Of a stretch of 64,000 nucleotides of DNA, positions 20,661 through 31,326 are shown piece after piece. Below the pieces are notes generated by a model. The model was not told the origin of the DNA. It did not search any database and saw only the letters and a program-made list of their open reading frames with translations. This stretch comes from Blastomussa wellsi (lineage: Eukaryota > Cnidaria > Anthozoa > Scleractinia > Plerogyridae). Where the stretch lies: NCBI GenBank assembly GCA_947652115.1, contig OX393570.1, forward strand, positions 12,511,950 to 12,575,949, given 5' to 3'. Made by a program: the position numbers and the translations under genes. Every line of letters begins with the position of its first letter. The stretch's first letter is position 1.

Positions 20661-20990
20661 GCCGCCACGTTGCCTTGGTGTAGCAGCCTACACCGGAACG
20701 ACGGTCCCACCTTCGATGCAGAAAACGGAATCCCCATCGCAAGCAACCACAAAGAGCTGGCCGAGATCCCAGTCCAGCCATTTTTACGCTGTTGCCGCAT
20801 CGATATGGCCGACAATGCAGGCCGATTTGCCTTCCAGCGAGGCGGAAACTCGCAAAGAGCACCCCAATCCTTCCAGCAAACCTACTCTTCCAGCTGCTCG
20901 TAGTTCTTCTCGTGGACACGAAACTCTTTGAAGGGAAACCACGGCAGGAGACCAGAACGGCGGTTCCACACTATCTCCATGTACTGTTGC
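20660..20990 (+). pseudogene. Third decayed coding segment in the island
   Basis: One frame gives SLHRNDGPTFDAENGIPIAS followed by NHKELAEIPVQPFLRCCRID and MADNAGRFAFQRGG. A second frame continues with a hydrophobic helix (ILPANLLFQLLVVLLVDTKL) and then EGKPRQETRTAVPHYLHVL. The shift is near 20830-20890. If this was one protein it would have ended in a membrane-spanning helix. No family is recognised. Confidence 0.35.
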
Positions 20991-21011
20991 AGCAGCTTCC
21001 AATTGCGAGCA

Positions 21012-21719
21012 CTATTCCATTGCACGAATTCCTTTGTTTGCAGACTTGTGTGGATGGTTGTGCACAGGCTGCTGTGGCGGGCTGACCAACTTCTCCTTTT
21101 CGGGTGGCGCCGCGCTCTGTGCAGCCTTCCACTCTTCGGATTTTAGACGCAATTGTGTGTATAGAAGAAGTGCGGCAGCACCTAGCCCCAAAACAATCCC
21201 AGCAGCTTCCACAACACCCCAAACAGCAGATGTCGCCGCATTGGCGGCGCCAACAATTCTGTCGGTTTTTTCTCGCAAAGCGTTGCTATCTTTCTCTATG
21301 CTCTCCAGGATTCCTTTGCCCATTTCTCCTATTTCCACTTCCAGCCCTTGCAAATCTTCGCCAATCTCTTCCACATCTTCGAAATGGCTTTCTTGGGTCT
21401 CCAACAAAAGATCCATATTTTTTTGCAAGTCGCACACAGCGGCCAAGATCTGGGGCAAAAGCACATTCGTCTGCGCTGTTTCGGTTGGTTTTGCAGCGTT
21501 CGGAGCCGGTATTTGTGTCTCCTCTTGGAAAGCAGCAGCTTGGGCAGCAGCAGCTTCTTTCCAGATTTTGTAGAGCCTTGTTGTACCAATCTTGAAGCGC
21601 TTCCGGATCAGCTGGGGTGGCTCTTTTCCTTGCGCATCAACGATTTCTCGAATTTTTTCGGCAGAAAGCGCTTTGGCGGAATGCATTTTTGCGGTATGTA
21701 CCAAGGCCACCACCTCCAA
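21012..21719 (-). CDS. Intact HTH / coiled-coil / single-TM protein, unknown family
   Basis: An uninterrupted 235-codon frame. Residues about 10-55 look like a helix-turn-helix of the Hin/transposase type (SAEKIREIVDAQGKEPPQL, then RFKIGTTRLYKIWKEA). Residues about 60-90 form an Ala/Gln/Pro linker. Residues about 90-145 form a long acidic coiled coil (VCDLQKNMDLLLETQESHFE, DVEEIGEDLQGLEVEIGEMG). Residues about 165-190 form one hydrophobic membrane-spanning helix (GVVEAAGIVLGLGAAALLLY). A basic, then Pro-rich, tail follows. A DNA-binding head joined to a membrane anchor is unusual. It faces the frameshifted cluster tail to tail. The first Met is at 21719; a second Met, 12 residues in (HSAKALSAEK follows), is an alternative start. 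It is the only island gene with no visible break. Confidence 0.55.
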   Translation of the reverse strand: MEVVALVHTAKMHSAKALSAEKIREIVDAQGKEPPQLIRKRFKIGTTRLYKIWKEAAAAQAAAFQEETQIPAPNAAKPTETAQTNVLLPQILAAVCDLQKNMDLLLETQESHFEDVEEIGEDLQGLEVEIGEMGKGILESIEKDSNALREKTDRIVGAANAATSAVWGVVEAAGIVLGLGAAALLLYTQLRLKSEEWKAAQSAAPPEKEKLVSPPQQPVHNHPHKSANKGIRAME

Positions 21720-21979
21720 ATCGAAAAAATTGGTGCAATTGGTTATATTTTGAAGTATGCATTAAGACAGTGAGGTGGAGAAAGAAAAGAAGTTTGGTGA
21801 CTGGGTTATAAATACTTTTGGTGATAATTGTAGTTTGTTTACCAGTGGAAATGTTATATTTTTCTGTCTCCAAATTAAGGTCTACCTGATCCTTGAGAAA
21901 ATGTGGCATTTACAGTACCTAGGAAGGGTATTACTTCTCCAATGGAAAGTTCAACTTTTTGATCTTGTTTGTTTTGTAG

Positions 21980-22022
21980 ATAAAAAGAAAGCTCAGTCCA
22001 AGAAGTACAAGACAGCATCAAA
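21980..22022 (+). CDS. SMC4: SMC4 exon B
   Basis: A 43 bp exon lies between ..ttttgtag and gtaaga. Its first two bases complete an Asp codon left open by exon A, and its last two bases open a Lys codon closed by exon C. It encodes KKKAQSKKYKTAS, a lysine-rich stretch of the coiled coil. The intron before it (17535-21979) carries the GC-rich island. A 43 bp exon is too short to call alone; the consistent phase on both sides and the preserved spacing to the SMC4 family make it secure. Confidence 0.8.
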
Positions 22023-22900
22023 GTAAGATATTATTATTTGTAGCAACCTGGCTGTCATGCAGTAGGCCACGCAACAAGTGATTTTTAAAAAGACTGGGGT
22101 TTGATGATGACTTTTCTTTTTATTGTTGGCTACCATTGGTTTTGGTATAAAAATGGGTACTGGTAAAATAATTCTGGGGGTAACCCTGGGACAGAGTAGT
22201 ATCCAATCCAGGGGGGAGTGGAAATACTCGTATTCACTTAATGCTAAGGAAACCGAGATAAACTCCAGCAGTATGGGCCACTAGGCTCGAATGCAGACTT
22301 TACCCTTCTTAATGTTCTTATGGTTTTAGATACACCTGAGTAACAGAAGGCTTGAAAAAAAAAACGTTAATTACAGCACAGCTGATCCAAGGATAACATT
22401 TGCATATAAATGGAATCCTTCAATAATCTAAGAGTAGGGAAAATATTAGCTAAATGGTGTGCTCACCAGGAGTTTTCCTTGGGGAGTCCCAGGCCCCTCT
22501 ATGCTGAGAAATAGGGGTCCTGTAAGAACAGTTACTCGTGGTCAGCAACTTGCTTTAGAGCTGGTGATTGAGGTGGTTAACATATCTCAAACAAACGACA
22601 GGCCAGTTTTTGAAAACAATCCTGCTTGCATTTGCAACGTCCCTTGCAAATATATATTTTTATATCAATTTTATGACTATTTTATCACTAGCTATCATAG
22701 CTATTTCAATGGTTTTTTTGTAACACCAAGTTATATTTTATTGCTATATTTTTAACCTGCTAAGAAAAATAGCCCATCTATTTTATTTGGATTTGACTTT
22801 TATTTCAAAAATATTTTTCAGCAAGGTTAGACATAGTGGTTAATTTTATTTCTATTTGTTTCAAAACATAGTAAAAATATATCCAGCAAAACAGGATATT

Positions 22901-23517
22901 TTAACCCATTGACTCCTAAACCGGCCGTAACCGGCTGTGACAGACCTTGACCTTTGTTCCACTTCTGACGTCATTAGCTTTGACCAAAATAGGAATCCCA
23001 TTTTTCCCAGTTCTACAGAAGGGAAAGAGCTTTCCAATGATACCCAGATGATATTGATTGGGCCAATGGAGCAGGAAAACGCTTAGAAATTTTCCGCCAA
23101 AAACTAGGAGGAAAATTTCCCTCACTTACCCTTGGCTATTCCATGTTGAGTATTTCCAGTCTCAATGATGCTTTTGTGGCAATTCTTGAACCAAAAGCAA
23201 GCCCAATAAAAGGCCAACAAAAGCATAAAAAAGATATGAGGAAAGGAGAAAGGAAAAGCGATAAATAAAAATAAAGAAATCGAAAAGCCTAAAGACGTCA
23301 CTTTCTCGTCCAAAAACTGTCTCGAAATTTGATTTGTGCGCATGCCCGAGCTAAAATATCGTTAAATGTGATACTAGTGAAAAACCTTACATTCCTTCAT
23401 TCTGCAAATGCATTTTGGAGAAATTTGAAGCATATTTAGACTATAACTGACTAGAAAATGTTCAAAATGTCTAAAAAACAAGTTTTTTTCAAAAATCTCC
23501 AGGAGTCAATGGGTTAA
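22901..23517. mobile_element. TTAA-target MITE, copy 2
   Basis: Same family and orientation as 146-735, with intact TTAA flanks and both CCCATTGACTCCT termini. It keeps an extra segment (aaagacgtcactttctcgtc) missing from copy 1, so it is closer to full length at 617 bp. The short open frames in it are non-coding. Confidence 0.88.
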
Positions 23518-24240
23518 TTCTAATTTAAACTAAAGTTCAGAATTCCACTGTAAAATGGGATAAAATAGCCTGTTTTATTTATTGATTTCCTTCGGCGCTT
23601 AAGCTAATAGCCTGTCCTTGCGCAAAATAAAAAATAGGCTACTGCAATCATATTATATCCAAGTCAACTTTGAATAAGTGCAAAATAGCTTTAAAATAAC
23701 TATTTTCAGCCTATTTATATCATTACACCTATTCTATTGCAAAGCATTTCTGCAGCACTTATCTTGCATCTGCTGATATTCCGTCCTGCTTAACATATGG
23801 AAATAACATACTTTCTTAAGAATCCAGTTTACTTTTTGCAATGCTCAAGGTTGAATTAAGAATAGATTATAGTTATATTCCACATTTTTAAGCTTCATGT
23901 CACACAGTGATTTCATCAATTTAATACACAATTTCTGTTGTGATTTTCTAAGGTGATTTTACCTCATCTCTCTCGCAATTGATGTCAATAATTTTTCAAC
24001 TTTGTGGCAGTGAAATACCTTTGAATCACCAAGCACTTCTTTAAATACATCCTCAAAATTTTTCCAGCATATGACAGTTCTCAAAATAGAGCAAAAAGCC
24101 AAGTATCTTTTGGAACTCAACCATATGAGCTGCCATCTTGGATTTGGATACCGAAGAGCCTGGGAACAAGTTGATCTATCCCATGTTGCAATGCTCTTCA
24201 AAGGCGCGCATAATTTCAACGGTCAATTTTAACGAATAGG
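23518..24240. other. Non-coding intron stretch
   Basis: AT-rich intron between two MITEs. A minus-strand frame at 23959-24219 lacks recognisable domains. Nothing else is seen. Confidence 0.5.
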
Positions 24241-24448
24241 CCATTTTACAGTTCTGTGCTTAGCTACTAAGCCTTTGAGTGGGATTGAGGCTGAAGGTGA
24301 CCTTGCATAGATACAAACCCTCTTGCTTTTGATATGTAAATCGTTCTGTTGTTATGCTAAATAGTTTCTGATCTCTATCAAGAGAAGGTCACCCTGAGCC
24401 CCGCTTTCATACGAAGGCCTGGTTACATTTCACAGAACTGTAAAATGG
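24241..24448. mobile_element. 208 bp MITE
   Basis: Perfect inverted termini CCATTTTACAGTTCTGTG / CACAGAACTGTAAAATGG. The second half contains ggtcaccctgagccccgctt, partly inverted to gctgaaggtgacctt near the left end, so the TIRs extend further with gaps. No coding. Confidence 0.8.
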
Positions 24449-25069
24449 ACTGTTGACTGTGAAGTGGTTTCTGGTTTGAAAGCAACAAAATCTGGATCTT
24501 TTCACTTCTAAGAAAGAATGTAAGTCAACAAGTTTTCAACTTTATAACGGTTTAGGTCTGCCTTTCAAGCGTTCAGAATTATCGGTACAACATTCAGGTT
24601 TCCTAAAATTTTCAAAACAATTCCAAGTCGTAAGATTTTTTAATAATCTAGCTTTTGAGCGATTGTGCAAGGCCTTTTGTTTGTTGTCAAATGAAAGCTG
24701 TCAAGGTGCAGTGAATATGTGATCGACATTGTAGAACTCAATTCTAAACTCGTGCTTCTGTTACTTTTATGGATAATTTTGCTTTTAAAGTAGCTTAAGA
24801 CCAATAAAGAGAATAATTATGAAGATGTGAATTTAGTGAAATGATGCTTTGCTACATAAATTAAGTGAATCTTGCGAACATATTCTCACTAGAGGCAAGC
24901 TTGAAATACATATATTTTTTGGCAATTGGTAGTCTTATCTTTTAAATATTTAATCATTATATGCTCTTTCATTTTCTTGCTATATGATGATTTGTGTCAC
25001 AAGCATTAAGGAATGCTTTAGCTTGTAACAGTCAAGTTGTACTGTTCCATAATAGAGGTATAGGGCAGT

Positions 25070-25249
25070 GCTAGCCCAGGGTTTTCCTTTTCAAATAAAG
25101 TGATGAATGTGAAGCTGGCGGAGACAACTTGGGCATGTACAACCTGAGCGTCATAACAGCAAGGATTCTTTTAGTTGCTGGCAACCGAGCCGACAGGTGG
25201 CGAAAATTGCCCGTCGCCGAAAAGGAAAACCCTGCTAGCCATGTAAACT
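25070..25249. mobile_element. 180 bp MITE-like TIR element
   Basis: Inverted ends gctagcccagggttttcct and aggaaaaccctgctagc. The middle holds cgacaggtggcgaaaattg / cccgtcgccg. No coding. Confidence 0.7.
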
Positions 25250-25254
25250 AGCTC

Positions 25255-25555
25255 CTACAGGGCTGTTTCATTACGTCTATAGGGTCTGCTGGGTAGAACA
25301 TTGTGACAGGGCTATTCCAGTGTGGCTGCTTGGTAAAAAAAGCCTTACTAACTGTGCCAATTTACGAGCTGTAATAGGGTTGTCTAAGACAAGGCTCTGC
25401 CCAGCTTGTTACAGGGCTGCTACAGGGTCTAATTGTTGTTAAATAGGCAATAACATGACAGGGCTGTTACAAGGTTGCCACTTGGTAGAAACAACCTTGC
25501 TAACTGTGCCAATTTACGAGCTGTGACAAGGTTGTAACATCCAAATAGTTTGTTA
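25255..25555. repeat. Two-copy direct repeat, about 170 bp unit
   Basis: The order acagggctgttncanngt, cttggtanaaacancctt, actgtgccaatttacgagct recurs from about 25255 and about 25430. Copies are diverged. Confidence 0.65.
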
Positions 25556-25562
25556 CATAAAG

Positions 25563-26400
25563 TACCGTATTTACTCATGTATTAGTTGATCTCGTGTATA
25601 AGTCGACCCCCCAATTTTGGGGCCAAAAACTAAATTTTCTTTATTTATAGGTACAGATTTTATTGGAAAACATACTGTATTTCTTAGAATTATCGTTTAG
25701 GAACTATGGATATATGAAACAATCACAGCAAGTTTCAATATGAAGTTAATATTCTTGCGTGTCCGCAATCGTTTTAACAACACATGTACATGTGGGCTTT
25801 TTGTCCATAATTTTTGATACAGGCTTTCAAACTCAAACTCACTAATTCCAGCCAAACCTTTCTAACTTTGGAAGATGAAAAGCAGCTCTACAAGTCAGGC
25901 AAAATACCAAAGAAGATCAAGAATCTTTGAGAACGATTCAAAAAACGAAAGTGCCATGCTTGTTTGGAAAACTTGGTAACCAAGCTACAAAATCAGTCGA
26001 GTATTGGTAACTGATGACTGCACATGCTTTCATCATGCCAGGTTACTAAGCAGGGAATTTGAAGCAAGAAAGATGTTATTGCTGAGCAGATTTATGACTT
26101 TACTTCGCGGGAAATGACAGTTCTTTATTCCAAAATTGTGCCAGGGAGTATCTTCAACACTCAGGTCAACATAAAGAAGATAAATTTTAACATTTCAACT
26201 TGAACTGCTAATTTAGACGCAGACCGCTAGACCGAAGGACTTTGCGTTTTGGTGTCATTGTTTATAAGATGTTTTACATATAAAGACAATTGTTATGCTA
26301 ATTCTGCAGAATTTATTTTACCGGTGCTTGGGTCTTGGGTGATTTTTTTGACTGATTTTTAGGTTGTGAAAGGTCTACTTATACACGAGTTAATACGGTA
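25563..26400. mobile_element. 838 bp TIR element of the taccgtattta family
   Basis: Left end taccgtatttactcatgt; right end acacgagttaatacggta is its near-inverse, and tgtataagtcgac / ctacttatac extend the match. Same family type as 31978-32831 and 41115-41285. The interior has no intact gene. Confidence 0.75.
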
Positions 26401-27600
26401 CCTACCTGATCCAATATGACGTAGATGTTTACGATTCAATATAAACAATGCAGACACCAATCTTCGCCACGTACGTGGGACCAACAAAAGTAAAGGCAAC
26501 AAAATTAAAGACTGAATCTTTTGATATCAAGATTTTTATTCATTCAAACAAGCCTTAACGGGCGTATCTTCTTGGCTTTTAATGCGCCATCTCGGTTTTT
26601 CTTGCGGGAATCCTGCAAGGCCTTGGCCTGGTGAGAACACTGCCTAAATGAAGGTGATGAAACATTGGGTAATGTGGATTGCTTTTTGTACCACAAATTT
26701 GCAAGCGTTGCAAGTCAAAGGTATTTTATGTCTTTACAACACCATGTTTAATGTATAATCATAATAATCTTTAGCTTGAAATTAACCCATGGAAATAGTT
26801 TTGGTTCTCAGTGTAAATCGTGACTTTAAAGCCCCCCTTAAGACTGATCCAACAATACAGGAATTAAATTGTACCCTTTTTTTGCTAGATATTATCTGTA
26901 CACGCAAAATTAGCCCAAAATAAGATATCTCGCGAAGAATTTAAAGTGAAGTTCTATTCCAGATTTCATCCTGAGAAGTTGCTTTAACTGCAGTGTAAGA
27001 AATTCAAAAAACACTCGCACTTTGTTTGCCTGCATGTGACCTTTCATTCTGCCAAGTTTTGAAGCGTAATGCACAATCTTTTCCCAAGATTTTCCATTTT
27101 TCCCTACTGCTCCTACCAGCTTGCAGGTAAAAAGCTTAAAATTTGTGGGTAAAATGGCCTGAGAAAAACCCACAAATAGTTCAGTTTCTTCACATTCGTA
27201 ATCCCTCGTGTTTGATGCCGCCATGTTTGCCGAGTTTCCGCTATTAAAAAGGTTTGCAGACCTCAAAACGTTTATTTGTGTACAGGTTGCTAGGTGCGGC
27301 ACTTGTCCCAGAATTTCGGTTTCTCGATTAATTCCTTTTTAGGACAAGTGACCAGTTTCAAATCAAATATGTCATCTACAAAGTAACAGGGCTTGAAAAA
27401 TGGAAATGACCTCACAAAGACGACAAAGAAGCTACGAGAGGAAGATAACACGGTGAAAAAACAATAAATGAATGAGGAGCATAGCAACCAACCCAGTTCC
27501 TCACTCGGAAATACTACTGGCTTCTGATAAATGCACAAATTTCAGCTTCATTGTTCTTGTCTCCTCATGTGTATTGTAACACAAAATCAATATTTCTGTA
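26401..27600. other. Intron stretch with one unassigned minus-strand ORF
   Basis: A 130-codon minus frame (26910-27302) contains MAASNTRDYECEETELFVGF and KSWEKIVHYASKLGRMKG. It is somewhat protein-like and starts in a gccgccatgtttgc motif that is common in repeats here. I do not recognise it and assign no function. The rest is AT-rich with no gene. Confidence 0.3.
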
Positions 27601-27609
27601 AAATATACC

Positions 27610-27720
27610 AAATGAGCTATGAAGCCACACATTGGGAGCAAGGTCAATTTTGTGAGTTCATGTTTTCCAGTGAGGAGTGAAATGATGGAAAGGAAAGGAA
27701 AGAATTAATAATTATATGAA
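27610..27720. repeat. Partial second copy of the tRNA-Thr-like SINE
   Basis: Begins accaaatgagctatgaagcc, then cacacattgggagcaaggtc and catgttttcc(a/t)gtgaggagtgaaa, as at 27842-27915. The tRNA head is truncated. Confidence 0.65.
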
Positions 27721-27786
27721 CTACAGATTTAGATGAAAGTGGAAAATGATTATTGCAGTGAATTTTTAAAGCCTGAAAAAATTCAG

Positions 27787-27858
27787 GGCTTCAGTGGGAT
27801 TCTTACCTGTGACCTCCGCAATACCTGTGCGATGCTATACCAACTGAGCTATGAAGCC
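27787..27858 (-). repeat. tRNA-Thr-like SINE head
   Basis: On the minus strand the 72 nt start GGCTTCATAGCTCAGTTGGT and end CACTGAAGCC, so the acceptor stem pairs (GGCTTCA/TGAAGCC). A D arm and an anticodon arm with loop CAGGTAT (anticodon GGT, Thr) are present. The B box is damaged (GGTAAGAATCC instead of GGTTCGAATCC). The downstream sequence (acacattgggagcgaggtca) is shared with 27620-27690, so this is a tRNA-derived SINE or tRNA pseudogene rather than a working tRNA. Confidence 0.7.
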
Positions 27859-28308
27859 ACACATTGGGAGCGAGGTCAATTTATTGAGTGCATGTTTTCC
27901 TGTGAGGAGTGAAATAATGTTAAGTATATGAAATAATTCATGATAAATTGCGGACATAGATGAAAGTTAGAAATGATCATTATAGTGAATTCTGATATTT
28001 AATCAACTGGAATAAAAGTACACCTGCAACATCTGTTGGTGGTGATGCTATCGTTTTAAGTAGAGTAACTGTTACTGTATGGCTTAGGGTGGATTCCATT
28101 GAACATACATGATAATCTAAGAATGAGATTTCAGTGAATTACATTTAACAGTGACAGCATGTTTTCCTTCATATTAATCCACCCAGTCAAACACTACAGT
28201 AACAATAGAAAATAAGACCTTGTTTTCTTTTGTCATTTTTGGTTAGTTATCCTTTTTTAGTTATTTTTCAACTCTTAGTCGGCATACGGATGTATGTCGC
28301 TATTCAGT

Positions 28309-28334
28309 GGATGGATGGGTGGATGGATGGATGG
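28309..28334. repeat. (GGAT)n microsatellite
   Basis: Consecutive ggat/gggt units in a short run. No other function is apparent. Confidence 0.9.
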
Positions 28335-28653
28335 ACGAGCGATGTATTTCACACCAATCAGAATTAGGATACTGTTGATCGATAACCAATGAAATTGCCA
28401 CTTGTATGCATTGTTTAATTTGTTATTTGTTTCGGATTCAAAGGACAGCCATCTTTATTTTCGTATAAACTTGGCCTTATTGGGCGGTGTTGGCATGATG
28501 TTTCTAGCACTCAGTGTTTATGTAGTTCTGGCGTAGAACGTTGTGTGTGGGTTTTAAGCGGAGAATTGTTTGGAAATTTTCATGGTGGTGAAGAAGGTAC
28601 GAAGATGTAGAGTTTTACATGCTGTGAGCAGTCTGTTTTGGCGACTTTGGGTT

Positions 28654-29204
28654 GAGGGATTGTTTTTTGATCACGGTTAGTTGTGAATAAGAGCCATGTT
28701 GAATTTTAAAATGTTTCTGACTGAAGTGATGATAGCTTTAATTTTGGTTAAAATTGAAGTTGCGGATGTGCACAGCTTCTCGGGGATGAGTTGTTTGAAA
28801 TCAGTAGAGCTAAGGGATCAGAGACTTTGCTCAAGAACGCAGGGTATAGTAATTCCGGAGAAACAGCTTTCATCGCAGACGTACCAGCTCTGGTAAATAT
28901 TTCACGAACCGTACGTAATTAAATATGCAAAATCTTTCACCGGGATCTTCGGCACAAACTTCATAACAACCAGAGAACAATGTACTAACTGTACTACGTT
29001 TTAAAAACCCTTTCAAAAGATTTGATCCGCTTATTGTCTTTCAATAAAATACTTTGGTGCGTGTTTAATAAATCACAAAATATGACGCTTTGTGTTGAAA
29101 ATCAGCGATGCAGAAAATCATGTTACAACATTTTGAAGAAAAACAAAAGTATCATATTACAAATAAACAAAAGTATAGTGTTACCGCTGTCAAGAAAAGG
29201 CTAG
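28654..29204. repeat. Dispersed repeat copy A, about 0.55 kb
   Basis: Highly similar to 30687-31326 from gagggattgttttttgatc to gctgtcaagaaaaggctag. Indels account for the length difference. It does not have TG..CA ends, so it is not an obvious LTR. Confidence 0.85.
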
Positions 29205-29325
29205 TTTATATTGGTCAGTTGCACCAAAGCCTATACAAAACCTTATATTATTATGCTGTCATTTATATTTTTCCTTTGGACTGGTAGCTCTCAAATTTGC
29301 TTACCTGGTATAGTTTCCTGCCTGT

Positions 29326-30081
29326 TTAAGGTGGCCGAACACAGTTTTTGCACGCGCTCTGCAGTCGTTGGTGCTGATGCAAGGCAGCGCGCGCACAAGG
29401 ATTACTCAACGACAAATATGCAGCCGAAAGAGTGATGAGTTTTTGTTCCAAGACGGTTTTATATGAGGCATTTTTTTTCTTAAAATGATAGTATGTTGAT
29501 AGTATTGTTGTTAGAATGGTATGTCAGAAAAAGTCAAATTTGGTAGGTTTTTCAGTGTTACCATGAATATCGTCAGAACCCAGTTAAATGCAGAGCATGC
29601 GTAGTTAGTCAAAAAATTGACATTGAACTCTTAGGTCCAGTCTTTCCGAAATACGCTTATTTCTTGAAAACTGCTCATTAGAATTTCACCAAATTTGGAA
29701 GGAAAATACTTCAGGAAACAAGGAAGAAAGTTGTTGCAAAAGTTTTGAAATTTGACAGAGGAAATGGTAAATAATGGAGTTATCTTTCAAGTGTTAAAAT
29801 TACTTTAGAATAGTGTCCGCATGTGGGTATTGTGACAGGTTTGTTTGCAGCAAATGATAGAGAAAATCTAACGACTGAATTTACAAAACCCGATTTTAAA
29901 TTCATGTTTATATCCAGTCACATTACCATGGCAACAGCACACACGTCAGTGTAACTATCGAGATTGGAAAGTCTATCCTTTTAACTTTTGTCCTTCCAAT
30001 TTTGGGGAACTAGAGTTCAACGGTTTTAGAATAAAAGGAAAATGCAACACAGGTTTCATAAACTGTGTTCGGCCACCTTAA
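29326..30081. mobile_element. 756 bp TTAA-flanked TIR element
   Basis: TTAA at both ends and inverted termini GGTGGCCGAACACAG / CTGTGTTCGGCCACC. It sits between the two dispersed repeat copies and ends 189 bp upstream of SMC4 exon C. Non-coding. Confidence 0.85.
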
Positions 30082-30270
30082 GTTTGCTATTTTTATCTTA
30101 AAACTATACTTAGTTCAGTAAATGACTATGCGCTTCACGTTCAGGCAAGTAGAAAAGAAACGTTACTCACCCAATAGGAAAAGCTACTTGATGGAACTTT
30201 TTTCAAACACTGCAAACATTTATTTCTTCCATTATATGTCACTCTAAACCTTTGTCAATTAATTTTTTAG

Positions 30271-30355
30271 GAAATGTGAGGAACTTGCAAAGGTAGCCGA
30301 GGAGACCAAGAAGAACTTTGCAGCATATGAAAGAGATGATTTGAAATTTCGTGAG
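30271..30355 (+). CDS. SMC4: SMC4 exon C
   Basis: The exon follows a pyrimidine-rich acceptor (aattttttag) and ends at gag|gttggt. It reads KCEELAKVAEETKKNFAAYE and then RDDLKFRE, a typical alternating charged/hydrophobic coiled coil that aligns without gaps with the SMC4 first arm. It ends in phase 0. The exon sits alone between two direct copies of a dispersed repeat (28654-29204 and 30687-31326), with a TTAA MITE directly upstream. Confidence 0.88.
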
Positions 30356-30686
30356 GTTGGTATACAAAGTCATGTAGCCTGCTAGCCAATTTTCTAGATG
30401 GTAACTAGCCCAAACAGTGATAAAGGTGTAACATTTTGTATTTTATTGAAACATGAAAAATGACTCTTTTGTAGCCATGAAGGACTCAAAATGAAAAGAA
30501 ATCGCCAACCGGTAACCGGTAAAATTTGCCACCTGTAGCACAACTGTTTACAGCCTGAAAACAATAAGATATTTTGAAAAGTCAGCAGAAAACTTGGCAG
30601 GTAATAATTTGAGAGTAATGCCACACGTTCCACAAAATGTAGATGTGGTTTAATTTTGCCCTTGGTACAATTTGGTGTTTTCCTTT

Positions 30687-31326
30687 GAGGGATTGTTTTT
30701 TGATCGCGGTTAGTTGTGAATAAGAGCCATGTTGAATTTTAAAATGTTTCTGACTGAAGTTACGATAGCTTTAATTTTGGTTAAATTTGAAGTTGCGGAT
30801 GTACACAGCTTCCTATTTCTCGGAGATGAATTGTTTGAAATCAGTAGAGCTGAGGGATTAGACTGATCAGAGACTTTGCTTCAGCATAGTAGATGCCATA
30901 CGGCATTTAAGAATTTGAAGTAAAGGAGGCCACACACTCAAGAATGCAGGGTATAGTAATTCCGGAGAAACAGCTTTCAAGGGAAAACGTACCAGCTCTG
31001 GTAAATATTTCACAAACCGTTCGTAATTAAATATACAAAATCTTTCACCAGGATTTTTGGTACAAATTTCGTAACAACCAGAGAACAATGTACTAACCGT
31101 ACTACGTTTTAAAAACCCTTTCGAAAGATTTGATCCGCTTATTGTCTTTCAATAAAATACTTTGGTGCATGTTTAATAATCACAAAATATGACGCTTTGT
31201 GTCCGCTTTGTGTTGAAAATCAGCGATGCGGAAAAACAAAGTATCATGTCACAACATTTCGAAGAAAAACGAAAGTATCATATTACAAATAAACAAAAGT
31301 ATTCACCGCTGTCAAGAAAAGGCTAG
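30687..31326. repeat. Dispersed repeat copy B, about 0.64 kb
   Basis: Same orientation as copy A. It has extra segments such as ccatacggcatttaagaatt that copy A has lost. A third, diverged partial copy lies at about 4560-4720. Confidence 0.85.

Larger units (their letters stand above)
17900..21750. other. GC-rich, gene-dense island of unknown origin in an SMC4 intron
   Basis: From about 17.9 to 21.75 kb the base composition rises well above the AT-rich flanks and long open frames appear in all six frames. The plausible coding frames form two convergent sets: 18086-20990 (+), broken by many frameshifts, and 21012-21719 (-), intact. No reverse transcriptase, DDE transposase, integrase or polymerase motif is visible. 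I found no terminal repeats or target duplication. It could be a captured virus-like or plasmid-like element, an unknown transposon, or transferred DNA. Confidence 0.6.

Noticed and set aside
26910..27302. 130-codon minus-strand ORF as a gene
   Set aside because: No domain is recognised, no splice partner was found, and its start lies in a motif common in repeats. Kept only as an unassigned ORF in the description of that stretch.
27787..27858. Functional tRNA-Thr gene
   Set aside because: The B box is mutated and the sequence continues into a repeated SINE tail.
28654..31326. Possible LTR pair around 29205-30686
   Set aside because: The two copies lack TG..CA ends, primer site and polypurine tract, and the interval contains a host exon and an unrelated TTAA element.
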